This document shows positions 8,937 through 16,972 of a DNA stretch of 53,834 bases, one piece after another. The stretch is from positions 1 through 53,834 of the forward strand of contig JAPOQD010000093.1 in NCBI GenBank assembly GCA_026710905.1, given 5' to 3'. Position numbers and translations under genes: made by a program. Position 1 is the first letter of the stretch. Each line of letters begins with the position of its first letter. The notes under the pieces were generated by a model, which was not told the DNA's origin, ran no database searches, and saw only the letters and a program-made list of their open reading frames with translations. The DNA is from Halieaceae bacterium (lineage in GTDB: Bacteria; Pseudomonadota; Gammaproteobacteria; Pseudomonadales; Halieaceae).

Positions 8937-9914
8937 TCACCTCGCTGCCCACACGTCCTGATTGAGTTCATCGACATCAGGGTTCGGACTGGACATGGCA
9001 AACTCGAGCGCCTCGTCAATCTCCTTCTCGAAGTCCGCCTCGATGGCCGCAAGGGATTCTTCACTCGCGTGATCCTGTGCAATCAGCCAGGACCGGAACA
9101 ACGGCACCGGATCCTTGCTCATCGCATAGGCCTTCTCGCCCGCGCCCATATAACTGTCCATGTCCCCCATTACGTGGCCATAAAAACGAAACGTCTTGGC
9201 CTCTATCAAAGTCGGACCAAGTCCGCTTCGCGCGCGCTCAATGGCTGTTGCTGCCGCATTCCACATCGCGATTGGGTCGTTTCCATCAACTGTCACGCCG
9301 GGAATCTGATAGGCGGCGGCACGCTGCGCTACATTGGCCACGGCAGTACTCTTGGTGTATTGGGTATGTTCTCCATAGCCATTGTTCTGGCAAACGAATA
9401 CGACCGGAAGCTTCCAGATAGACGCCATGTTAAGCGCCTCGTGGAATGCGCCGATATTGGCGGCGCCATCACCAAAATAGGCGACCGTTACCCGGTCCTC
9501 ACCCGCCATCTGGCTGGCGAGAGCCAAACCATTGGCGATCGGCATACTGCTTCCGACGATACCGGTGGTAACCATGACGCCAGACTCGGGATGGGTAATG
9601 TGCATCGGCCCCCCCTTTCCCTTGCAGGCGCCGGTTGCTTTGCCTGCGATCTCGGCCCACAGCAGTTTTGATGGCACGCCTTTGGCCAACATGTCGTGAA
9701 CGCCACGATAGATCGTGCAGATATAGTCGTCTTTGGTCAAATTGACCGAGGTTGCGGAAGGTATCACCTCCTGCCCTCGCGGGGAGTAGTAGGGCGACAC
9801 CAATCGGCCGGCCATGATCACCGAGCGGAAGCGTTCATCGCTCTGTTTTATCAAGGTCATTTTCCGATAGATATCAACCAGGGTGTCACTATCGGGCATG
9901 ATGAGTGAACTCAT
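8937..9914 (-). CDS. 2-oxoacid (pyruvate/acetoin-type) dehydrogenase E1 component, alpha subunit
   Basis: A 325-aa ThDP-dependent E1 alpha subunit. The ThDP/Mg motif runs from GDG at 148-150 (FGDGAANIGAFHEALN) to the NN pair at 177-178. Residues 95-108 (GACKGKGGPMHI) and the C-terminal FRFYGHVMGD loop match the acetoin/pyruvate dehydrogenase group. It is the first gene of the run E1 alpha, E1 beta, lipoyl carrier, E2 core, then the paired acyl-CoA dehydrogenases. A TAGGAAAT ribosome site precedes the ATG. The 221 bases upstream hold no other gene and probably contain the promoter. Substrate is not known; a branched or unusual 2-oxoacid is possible. Confidence 0.88.
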   Translation of the reverse strand: MSSLIMPDSDTLVDIYRKMTLIKQSDERFRSVIMAGRLVSPYYSPRGQEVIPSATSVNLTKDDYICTIYRGVHDMLAKGVPSKLLWAEIAGKATGACKGKGGPMHITHPESGVMVTTGIVGSSMPIANGLALASQMAGEDRVTVAYFGDGAANIGAFHEALNMASIWKLPVVFVCQNNGYGEHTQYTKSTAVANVAQRAAAYQIPGVTVDGNDPIAMWNAAATAIERARSGLGPTLIEAKTFRFYGHVMGDMDSYMGAGEKAYAMSKDPVPLFRSWLIAQDHASEESLAAIEADFEKEIDEALEFAMSSPNPDVDELNQDVWAAR

Positions 9915-10135
9915 GCGTATATTTCCTATGTAATTTCTTTAACTCTTGCCGCTTTGCTGCAGCCGGGGCAGGCGGGAATATACTTCAATGGCATAAAGAG
10001 AATCAATGCCGGCGGCTGGACGAGGATATCCGATATGCCGCAAAATTCTGAACGATGTTCGAATTTTTTGTAAATCAGGCCTTTGTACGCTGAGAGTAGA
10101 ATGTGCCGGAGTATAAAACGAAGTATCAGCGCAAG

Positions 10136-11293
10136 CTAAAATGACCTCGGCAGGCCAAGCACGTGTTCGGCCACATAGGAAAGAATCAGGTTGGTTGAGA
10201 TCGGGGCAACCTGGTAGAGGCGTGTTTCACGGAACTTTCGTTCCACATCATATTCGCAGGCAAAGCCAAAACCGCCGTGCGTCTGCAGGCAGGTATTCGC
10301 CGCCTCCCAGGAAGCCTTGGCAGCCAGATACTTGGCCATGTTGGCCTCGGCGCCGCATGGCTGATGTCCGTCGTACAGTTCACAGGCCTTCCAGCGCATC
10401 AGGTCGGCGGCTTCGGTTTCCACGTAGGCCTCGGCAATCGGGAACTGTATTCCCTGATTCTTTCCGATCGGCCGATCAAACACGATCCGGTCATTGGCAT
10501 AAGCGGTTGCCTTGTCAATAAACCAGTACGCATCGCCGATGCACTCGGCGGCGATCAAGGTCCGCTCCGCGTTCAGACCATCGAGGATATATCGAAAGCC
10601 CTTACCCTCCTCGCCGATGAGATTCTCCACGGGGATCTCAAGATCATCGAAGAACAGCTCATTGGTCTCATGGTTGACCATATTCGGTATCGGCTTGACG
10701 ATCAGTCCCTTACCGATGGATTCGCGCAGGTCAACGATGAAGACGGACATACCCTCCGACTTTTTCCGGACCTTGTTGACCGGGGTTGTCCTTGCCAGCA
10801 GCAGCATCAGGTCGGAGTGTTGCACCCTCGAAATCCAGACCTTCTGGCCACTCACCAGGTAGCGGTCGCCCTGCTTGACGGCTACAGTCTTCAGCTTGGT
10901 GGTATCGGTGCCGGTGGTCGGTTCGGTCACCCCCATGGACTGCATGCGCAGTTCGCCCGCGGCAATTTTTGGAAGATACTTGTCCTTCTGTTCCCGCGAG
11001 CCATTGCGCAGAAGTGTGCCCATATTGTACATCTGTCCGTGACAGGCGCCGGCGTTGCCCCCGGCACGATTGATCTGTTCCATGATCACCGAAGCCTCGG
11101 CAAGTCCAAGTCCGGAGCCGCCGTATTGTTCGGGAATCAACGCCGCCATCCACCCCGCCCTGGTCAGGGCATCGACGAACGCCTCGGGATACGCCCGCTG
11201 CTCGTCCACGCCGCGAAAATAATCGCCGCCAAACTGTGCGCACACGGCATCGACCCCGTCGCGTATATCCTGGTATCTTTCAGTAGTTCTCAT
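10136..11293 (-). CDS. Acyl-CoA dehydrogenase
   Basis: A 385-aa acyl-CoA dehydrogenase with all core motifs: PEQYGGSGLGLAE, GVTEPTTGTDT for FAD/substrate binding, VSGQKVWIS, GEEGKGFRYILDGLNAER and LQTHGGFGFACEYDVER. The Glu in LNAERT is in the isovaleryl-CoA-dehydrogenase position and is a good catalytic candidate. It ends in VLGLPRSF, as is usual. GGAAGGAT lies about eight bases before the ATG. REP repeat A2 begins only 14 bases upstream of the start codon, so the repeat would lie in the 5' leader or promoter. It is divergent from the crotonase cluster. Confidence 0.88.
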   Translation of the reverse strand: MRTTERYQDIRDGVDAVCAQFGGDYFRGVDEQRAYPEAFVDALTRAGWMAALIPEQYGGSGLGLAEASVIMEQINRAGGNAGACHGQMYNMGTLLRNGSREQKDKYLPKIAAGELRMQSMGVTEPTTGTDTTKLKTVAVKQGDRYLVSGQKVWISRVQHSDLMLLLARTTPVNKVRKKSEGMSVFIVDLRESIGKGLIVKPIPNMVNHETNELFFDDLEIPVENLIGEEGKGFRYILDGLNAERTLIAAECIGDAYWFIDKATAYANDRIVFDRPIGKNQGIQFPIAEAYVETEAADLMRWKACELYDGHQPCGAEANMAKYLAAKASWEAANTCLQTHGGFGFACEYDVERKFRETRLYQVAPISTNLILSYVAEHVLGLPRSF

Positions 11294-11306
11294 GACTGGT
11301 ATCCTT

Positions 11307-11379
11307 CCAACTAAAAAAGGGGTCCAAAAAAAGGGGTCAGAGCCCTTTCAACTAAAAAAGGGGTCAGAGCCCTTTTTTC
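11307..11379. repeat. REP-like repeat A2 (partial tandem GGGGTC units)
   Basis: Three AAAAAAGGGGTC units occur within 73 bases, two of them continuing into CAGAGCCCTTT. The string CAACTAAAAAAGGGGTC is present twice, about 44 bases apart. It is the same family as A1 and A3 but lacks the long palindrome. It lies in the divergent promoter region between the acyl-CoA dehydrogenase and the first crotonase. Confidence 0.75.
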
Positions 11380-11405
11380 TTCACGCAACGTATTTTCTAA
11401 TCATA

Positions 11406-11451
11406 CAACAGTGAACTTCCATTACTTCCGCACCAGCCCGCATCACTGTTG
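11406..11451. promoter_or_regulatory. Inverted repeat CAACAGTGA / TCACTGTTG, possible operator pair
   Basis: CAACAGTGA at 11406-11414 is matched by its exact reverse complement at 11443-11451, with 28 bases between. It sits in the 295-base divergent intergenic region between two catabolic transcripts, where a regulator site would be expected. No assigned regulator; a chance 9-bp match is possible. Confidence 0.35.
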
Positions 11452-11588
11452 CAATATAAGGGTTAAGGTATTTTTTGAACACAGCTCGAGAAGTTGTGCT
11501 CTTGTGGCATTCAATTACACTGGTTCGGGGCTGCCGAAAGGGGGAAACATTTGAAAAACGTCGAACACTGCACGGGAGGAAGTTTGCG

Positions 11589-12386
11589 GTGAGTAAGTCC
11601 AAGGCAAATGAAGCCGACATCGTCCTGCTCTCACGCGAGGGCGGCGTAGTGGTCGTGACGATGAACTATCCGCAGCGGCGAAACGCATTTTCACTGAAAA
11701 TGCGCCAGGAGTTGTATCGAACACTCCATGATCTGGCCTATCTTGATCAGCACTGCCGGGCAATCATCCTCAATGGCGCCAACCAGGTTTTTTGCGCCGG
11801 AGGCGACATTTCCGAGATGAAGCAGCGGACGGTGCTGGAATTTCGCGAACGCAATCTGCTGGTCCTGAACATATTCAAGCTCCTGGCCAGCGGCCCCAAG
11901 CCGGTGGTCGCAGCCGTCGAGGGCTTCGCGATGGGCGCCGGGCTTTCTCTGTGCGCAGCTTGCGATTACGTCGTCAGCTCCTCGGCCGCCCGCTACGCCT
12001 GCTCGTTCATCAAGCTTGGTTTGTTACCTGACTGTGGAGTCTACTGGTCACTCGCCCAGCGTGTCGGAGCAGGCGCGGCCCGTGAACTGATGATGACGGG
12101 AAGGGAGTTCGACAGTCAGGAAGCATTGCGCATCGGTTTCGCCAACGAGATAGCGGCGCCTGGCGAGACACTGGCGGCCGCCATGGCCGTTGCACAGCGC
12201 TATGCATCGCTGCCGTCTCTGGCATTGACACACCTCAAGGCAGCCCTCGGTTCGGGTTGCGAAACACTCGACAAGGCCATCGAAACCGAAATCAATCTGC
12301 AGCCACTGTTAAGCAGGTCCAGGGATCATCGCGAAGCGATCGCGGCGTTTTTGGAAAAACGTAAACCCGTGTTTGTCGGCGAATAG
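11589..12386 (+). CDS. Crotonase-family protein 1 (enoyl-CoA hydratase/isomerase-like)
   Basis: A 265-aa crotonase. The open frame extends 114 bases upstream, but the GTG at 11589 with GGAGGA eight bases before it fits the family start. The oxyanion-hole loops are present (FCAGGDISEM and GFAMGAGLSL). The two acidic residues of classical hydratases are not: the first is Ser (GAGLS) and the second position reads FIKLGLLPDCG. The Asp in LLPDCG is the PaaG-type isomerase position. It is the first of three tandem paralogues; likely substrates are unsaturated acyl-CoAs from the same pathway. Confidence 0.87.
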   Translation: MSKSKANEADIVLLSREGGVVVVTMNYPQRRNAFSLKMRQELYRTLHDLAYLDQHCRAIILNGANQVFCAGGDISEMKQRTVLEFRERNLLVLNIFKLLASGPKPVVAAVEGFAMGAGLSLCAACDYVVSSSAARYACSFIKLGLLPDCGVYWSLAQRVGAGAARELMMTGREFDSQEALRIGFANEIAAPGETLAAAMAVAQRYASLPSLALTHLKAALGSGCETLDKAIETEINLQPLLSRSRDHREAIAAFLEKRKPVFVGE

Positions 12387-12398
12387 GAGTCTGCAGCA

Positions 12399-13187
12399 AT
12401 GAAGCAGACGTCAAAGGGCAAAATCGAGGTCTCCCTGGAGCCCGGCGTAGCCATTGTCACTATCGATAATCCTCACCGACGCAACGCGTTGGCAAGGCAG
12501 ATGCGGCTGCAACTGCACAGTACGCTTGATAAACTCCTTGGCGATGAACCCGAGTGTCGAGCCGTAGTCATCACCGGCGCTGGAGAGCATTTCTGCGCTG
12601 GCGCCGACATCTCGGAAATGACCAAACGCACCATTACCCAGAGCCGCGAGATCCTGGAAGAATCTGCGCAAACCATACGCAGTATGTCTGCTGGACCAAA
12701 ACCTGTTGTTGCGGCAGTCGAAGGAATAGCATTTGGTATGGGATTGTCGCTGGTCAGCGCTGCGGATTATGTCGTGGCGAGCCGCACATCACGCTTTTGC
12801 GCTGCCTTCCTGCGGGTTGGATTACTTCCCGATAGCGGGCTCCTTTGGACGCTTCCGCGTAAAGTTGGCCCCGCCAAGGCTCGTGAACTGCTGTCTCTGG
12901 CCGATGAAATCGATGCGGCAGAAGCGTTCCGCATCGGGCTGGTGGAGCGCATCGCCGAACCGGGGCAGGCGCTTGGCGAAGCGCTTGAAAGCGCCCGACA
13001 ACTGGCGCAGAACCCGCCACTCGGCACGGCGTTGATAAAATCTGCACTGACCTATGGCAGCCATACCCTGGATGATTCCCTGCGCACTGAAATCGACTAT
13101 CAGCCGGTCCTTCGCGCTACGGAAGATCATCGGCAGGCGGCAAATGCTTTCCTGGAAAAACGCAAACCCCGGTTTAGCGGACAGTGA
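12399..13187 (+). CDS. Crotonase-family protein 2
   Basis: A 262-aa crotonase starting 12 bases after the first, with AGGAG before the ATG. FCAGADISEM and GIAFGMGLSL form the oxyanion hole. As in its neighbour, the classical hydratase Glu pair is replaced (GMGLS, and FLRVGLLPDSG). Its C-terminal AFLEKRKPRFSGQ closely matches paralogue 1 (AFLEKRKPVFVGE), so the three genes look like old tandem duplications that have since diverged. A PaaG-like isomerase or an atypical hydratase role is likely. Transcriptionally coupled with the genes on both sides. Confidence 0.87.
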   Translation: MKQTSKGKIEVSLEPGVAIVTIDNPHRRNALARQMRLQLHSTLDKLLGDEPECRAVVITGAGEHFCAGADISEMTKRTITQSREILEESAQTIRSMSAGPKPVVAAVEGIAFGMGLSLVSAADYVVASRTSRFCAAFLRVGLLPDSGLLWTLPRKVGPAKARELLSLADEIDAAEAFRIGLVERIAEPGQALGEALESARQLAQNPPLGTALIKSALTYGSHTLDDSLRTEIDYQPVLRATEDHRQAANAFLEKRKPRFSGQ

Positions 13188-13207
13188 GCGCGAAGGGGTA
13201 ACGGACA

Positions 13208-14011
13208 ATGGGCGATCACAGCACCAAACATCGGCAGGACCTGGTCACCGTCGAGCACACGGGCGATGTCGCGGTGGTGATGATGAATGAGCCAGAGCTC
13301 CACAACCCCTTTTCACTCGCCATGCGCACCGCCCTGAAGAATGCTTTCCACCACTTGCACCATGAAGACGAACAGAGTCGGGCTATCGTGCTGACCGGGG
13401 CCGGAGGGCATTTCTGCTCAGGCGAGGACCTTGCGGAAATGACCGATAGTCCTGCCATGCTGCCCTATCGCAATCGCATGGAGATCGCCTGCGGCCTTGT
13501 CAGACTAATCACCGGCGGTAACAAACCCGTTGTCGCGGCGGTCGAGGGCTCTTGTATCGGCGCCGGCCTTTCCCTGGCCTGCGCAGCGGACTCCGTCGTC
13601 GGCGCCTCAGGCAGCAACTATGCATGCGCATTCGTCAAGCTGGGATTGTTGCCTGACACCGGCTTGTTGTGGACCCTGGCGCAACGCACCGGACACGGGC
13701 GGGCGCGCGAGTTGATGTTGAGCGGGCGTTCCTTCGATGCTGAAACCGCACTCGAGATGGGTGTGCTGAATCATCTCGTTGCAACCGGTGAGGCGCTCCC
13801 CGCCGCGATTGAGAAGGCGTGTGCATTTTCCGCTGTTCCTCCGGTGAGCCTGGCGCTACTGAAGAGTGCACTGGTCAACGGCATGAATAGCATGGAGGAC
13901 GCCTGGCGCCAGGAGTTGGACCTGAATCCTCTGGTGCGCCAGACCGATGATCATCACGAAGCCGTCGAAGCTTTCATGGAAAAGCGAAAAGCAGCATTCA
14001 CCGGCAATTGA
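13208..14011 (+). CDS. Crotonase-family protein 3
   Basis: A 267-aa crotonase, third in the tandem set, 20 bases after the second. It has FCSGEDLAEM, GSCIGAGLSL and FVKLGLLPDTG. The same two hydratase Glu positions are non-acidic and the same Asp is kept, so all three share one atypical active-site pattern. A Glu-Asp pair in FCSGED sets it apart from paralogues 1 and 2 (CAGGD and CAGAD). It probably acts on a related CoA thioester, or the paralogues assemble into one heteromeric enzyme; neither is shown. Confidence 0.87.
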   Translation: MGDHSTKHRQDLVTVEHTGDVAVVMMNEPELHNPFSLAMRTALKNAFHHLHHEDEQSRAIVLTGAGGHFCSGEDLAEMTDSPAMLPYRNRMEIACGLVRLITGGNKPVVAAVEGSCIGAGLSLACAADSVVGASGSNYACAFVKLGLLPDTGLLWTLAQRTGHGRARELMLSGRSFDAETALEMGVLNHLVATGEALPAAIEKACAFSAVPPVSLALLKSALVNGMNSMEDAWRQELDLNPLVRQTDDHHEAVEAFMEKRKAAFTGN

Positions 14012-14058
14012 TTTCGCCTATCCGATTGCCGGAACTCAGTACTTCCTAGCCACAGGAA

Positions 14059-15264
14059 ATGAAAATGAACAGAGCAGCAATAGTCAGCCCACTGCGCAGC
14101 GCGGTTGGAATCTTCGGGGGCAGCCTGAAACCTGTAGCCGTGGAACAACTGGGCGCAGCCGTGGTGAAGGCAATCCTGGACAAGACCAAACTTGATCCGG
14201 CCCGAATCGATGATGTGGTCTTCGCCCAGTCCTACCCCAACGCTGAGGCCCCCTGTGTCGGGCGATGGATCGCACTGCAGGCCGATCTGCCGATCGAAGT
14301 TCCCGGGATGCAACTCGATCGCAGGTGTGGCAGTGGCCTGCAGGCGATTGCCACGGCAGCCATGATGGTGCAAACCGGCGCCGCCGACGTGGTGGTCGCC
14401 GGAGGCGTCGAAAGCATGAGCAATATCGAGTACTACACGACCGATATGCGCTGGGGCACGCGCGCGGGTTCTGTAAACCTGTACGACCGCATTGATCGCG
14501 GCCGCGAACGCTCTCAGCCGGAGAGCCGCTTCGGACCGATATCCGGCATGATCGAAACAGCGGAAAACCTGGCCAGAGAGTACGCTATCAGCAGGGAGGA
14601 AGCCGATATCTACGCGGTGCGGAGTCACCACCGGGCCGCAAGCGCCTGGGCGTCGGGCAAGTTTAGCGGGGAGGTCGTGCCAATCCTGGCGCCGCAACGC
14701 AAGGCCGAACCGCTGGTATTCGACATCGATGAAGGAATAAGACCGGACAGCACACCGGAGAAATTGGCGCGGCTGCGCCCGATCATGACCGATGGCACCG
14801 TTACCGCGGGCAATGCAAGTCAGCAAAATGATGCCGCGGCTGCCTGCCTTGTGGTCAATGCAGATAAACTTGATGAACTCGATCTCGAGCCTCTGGCATA
14901 CCTCGAGAGCTGGGCGGCCGCCGGTTGCCACCCGGCGACGATGGGCATAGGACCAGTGCCCGCGGTCAACAAACTCTTTCAAAAAACAGGACTCGGCTTT
15001 GACGACATGGATCTCGTCGAGGTGAACGAAGCCTTCGCCTGTCAGGTTCTGGCAGTACTGAAAGCATGGCAATGGAACGATCCGGACCGGTTGAACGTGA
15101 ATGGCTCGGGCATTTCCCTTGGTCATCCGATTGCCGCGACCGGCGTACGCATCATGACAACGATGCTGCACGAGCTTGCCCGCCGCAAGGGCCGTTTCGC
15201 ACTGGAGAGTATGTGCATCGGTGGTGGCCAGGGCTTGGCGGCAATTTTCGAACGGGCAGCATAG
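14059..15264 (+). CDS. Acetyl-CoA C-acyltransferase (thiolase)
   Basis: A 401-aa degradative-type thiolase that cleaves a 3-oxoacyl-CoA with CoA, or condenses in reverse. Nucleophilic Cys90 is in DRRCGSGLQA, His356 in GHPIAATG and the second Cys386 in CIGGGQG; NEAFA is also present, so the active site looks complete. Length is normal for the family (about 390-400 aa). It follows the third crotonase by 47 bases in the same direction and supplies the final step of a beta-oxidation-like cycle. ATG codons at 14059 and 14065 are both possible starts. Confidence 0.9.
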   Translation: MKMNRAAIVSPLRSAVGIFGGSLKPVAVEQLGAAVVKAILDKTKLDPARIDDVVFAQSYPNAEAPCVGRWIALQADLPIEVPGMQLDRRCGSGLQAIATAAMMVQTGAADVVVAGGVESMSNIEYYTTDMRWGTRAGSVNLYDRIDRGRERSQPESRFGPISGMIETAENLAREYAISREEADIYAVRSHHRAASAWASGKFSGEVVPILAPQRKAEPLVFDIDEGIRPDSTPEKLARLRPIMTDGTVTAGNASQQNDAAAACLVVNADKLDELDLEPLAYLESWAAAGCHPATMGIGPVPAVNKLFQKTGLGFDDMDLVEVNEAFACQVLAVLKAWQWNDPDRLNVNGSGISLGHPIAATGVRIMTTMLHELARRKGRFALESMCIGGGQGLAAIFERAA

Positions 15265-15312
15265 ACTGCTCGACCCTCCCCTACAGAAACAAACAAAGAA
15301 AGGAATGAAACA

Positions 15313-16281
15313 ATGAAAACCGGTGTGTATTTCGATTTGCGCAACCCCCTGCCCTGGCGCCAGGATTCGAGCAGAATCTATGGCTTCACACTGGAAATGT
15401 GTGAGGAGGCCGAACGGCAGGGCGCAAGTTCTGTCTGGTTGAGTGAGCACCACCTGTTCAGCGACGGCTACCTGCCCCAACCCCTGACCTTCGCCGCCGC
15501 GATTGCAGCCCGGACCAGCAGGCTGCGAATTGGCACCGCTATCATGCTGGCCCCGCTTCGCACAGTAGCGCATGTCGCGGAAGAGGCTGCCGTTGTTGAC
15601 CTGATCAGCGATGGCCGCCTCGAACTCGGGCTGGGCGCCGGCTATCGATTGCCGGAATTTGAACTCTATGGGGCCGACATGAAGCGCCGCTATGCCGCGA
15701 CCGATGCCTGCGCCCGGGAGCTTCGGGCAATCTGGGCCGAGGGCAAAGTGACCCCCGCACCCGTGCAGGAGCGCCTGCCTATCTGGATGGGCTACATGGG
15801 GCCGAAAAGCGCCCGGCGCGCCGGATTGCTTGGAGAGGGATTACTGTCACTGGCGCCATCACTCTACCAGCCCTACCTTGCCGGTCTGGCCGAAGCCGGC
15901 CACGACCCTTCCGCCGCAAGGATGGCCGGCGCCATTCAGGGCTGGATCAGTGAGGCCCCGGAGGGCGACTGGGCGGTCGTTTCGCAGCATCTGAAATATC
16001 AGCTTGAGTCCTATCGTGAGGGCATGGTCGAAGGTCTCGGGCGGGACAAACCCCGCCCTATTGACCCGGAGCGCATCCGAGCACGGGGGCTCGGCGATAC
16101 GCTGAACGGATTTCTGCTTGCCAGCCCAGAGCAGGCCGCTCGGCAGATCCGCGAGTACCTGGGGGATATCCCGGTCGAGACAATCTTCATTTTCGCTTCG
16201 CTGGCCAATACACCGGAAGAGATGACGGCGCGCCACGTGCAGGCAATCTGCAAGCTGGGCAGGCTACTCGATGAGGGCTGA
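15313..16281 (+). CDS. LLM-class flavin-dependent oxidoreductase (luciferase-like)
   Basis: A 322-aa bacterial-luciferase-like monooxygenase or reductase using FMN or F420. Family patterns are EAERQGASSVWLSEHH near residue 35, TSRLRIGTAIMLAPLR near 75, and GRLELGLGAGYRLPEF near 110. In catabolic clusters such enzymes hydroxylate or do Baeyer-Villiger-type insertion on CoA esters or ring ketones. It is the last gene of the plus-strand run, ending just before REP element A3. AAAGGAAT precedes the ATG. The substrate is not predictable from sequence. Confidence 0.83.
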   Translation: MKTGVYFDLRNPLPWRQDSSRIYGFTLEMCEEAERQGASSVWLSEHHLFSDGYLPQPLTFAAAIAARTSRLRIGTAIMLAPLRTVAHVAEEAAVVDLISDGRLELGLGAGYRLPEFELYGADMKRRYAATDACARELRAIWAEGKVTPAPVQERLPIWMGYMGPKSARRAGLLGEGLLSLAPSLYQPYLAGLAEAGHDPSAARMAGAIQGWISEAPEGDWAVVSQHLKYQLESYREGMVEGLGRDKPRPIDPERIRARGLGDTLNGFLLASPEQAARQIREYLGDIPVETIFIFASLANTPEEMTARHVQAICKLGRLLDEG

Positions 16282-16316
16282 GCAAACAGGAACGCTCTGC
16301 AACAGCTCCCCCCCCA

Positions 16317-16410
16317 AAAGAAAAAAGGGGTCAGAGCCCTTTAATCCCTTCGGTTACTCGGCGGGGCCTTTCACCTGGGATTGGATTAAAGGGCTCTGAC
16401 CCATTTTTTA
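16317..16410. repeat. REP-like palindromic element A3 (inverted copy of A1)
   Basis: About 94 bp. The reverse complement matches A1 through both stem and loop (CCCTTTAATCCAATCCCA, then GAAAGGCCCCGCCGAGTAACC, then GAAGGGATTAAAGGG). It lies between the convergent ends of the monooxygenase gene (ends 16281) and the EthD-like gene (ends 16413). With T-runs on either side it is a good candidate for a bidirectional transcription stop. Confidence 0.85.
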
Positions 16411-16412
16411 CC

Positions 16413-16721
16413 TTAATTGATCTCCTCGTACAGGAGCGCGCTGGCGGATGCAGAATCCATGGCGCCTGACATCGGCATGTCATCAGTGCCTGAAGTTGCT
16501 GCAAGCTGACCAAAGTCGCGCTTTGGATCATCGCTATCCATCTCGTAAATCGCCATATACCTGTGTTCGGATTCACCTTCGAGTAATCTGTATCGACGTG
16601 CTGACACAAACCCCGGCAAACGGCATACATCGGACAAATGCCGATTGTCGTACCATTCGTTGTATTCGGCCTCGCGGCCATCGACTGGGTTGGTAAAGGC
16701 AACCAATATTTGCTTGGGCAT
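16413..16721 (-). CDS. EthD-like dimeric alpha/beta-barrel protein
   Basis: A 102-aa protein with the ferredoxin-like dimeric-barrel pattern: KQILVAFTNPVDGREAEYNE, then WYDNRHLSDVCRLPGFVSARRY and HRYMAIYEM. This matches EthD and related small proteins common in ether, aromatic and steroid degradation clusters; their role is usually unclear (some are lyases or cyclases). The ATG at 16721 is chosen because AAGGAG lies eight bases before it; the frame is open for six more codons upstream. It is divergent from the SnoaL-like gene, with REP A4 in between. Confidence 0.7.
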   Translation of the reverse strand: MPKQILVAFTNPVDGREAEYNEWYDNRHLSDVCRLPGFVSARRYRLLEGESEHRYMAIYEMDSDDPKRDFGQLAATSGTDDMPMSGAMDSASASALLYEEIN

Positions 16722-16780
16722 TTTCTTGACTCCTTGCATTACATTTTGCCAATTCTATCTGTACTGGAACTGGAACTGGA

Positions 16781-16868
16781 ACTAAAGGGGTCAAAGCCCT
16801 TTAAGCACTCGGGTGACCTGCGGCCGTAGCACTACGAGCACTGCTTAAAGGGCTTTGACCCCTTTAGT
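16781..16868. repeat. REP-like palindromic element A4
   Basis: An inverted repeat whose outer arms ACTAAAGGGGTCAAAGCCC and GGGCTTTGACCCCTTTAGT are exact reverse complements, extended by TTTAAGCA(C) and the matching (G)TGCTTAAA inside. It lies in the 251-base divergent gap between the EthD-like and SnoaL-like genes. A short CTGGAA triple repeat precedes it (16764-16781). Confidence 0.85.
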
Positions 16869-16972
16869 ACACTGGTAACTACTAATTTTCCGCAATTCGC
16901 CGTTTGCAACCCACACCGCAAGCAATAACAATAAGCATATCCCCTTAGCGACCCACGCTCGGAAAGTCCCGT

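Noticed and set aside
13954-15573. 539-codon open frame on the minus strand opposite the thiolase gene
   Set aside because: The plus-strand thiolase has all catalytic motifs; the opposite frame shows no family and arises from GC-rich codon bias.
16873-16882. GTAACTACTA resembling the tip of MITE family 1
   Set aside because: No matching right end or 8-bp duplication nearby; a short chance match.
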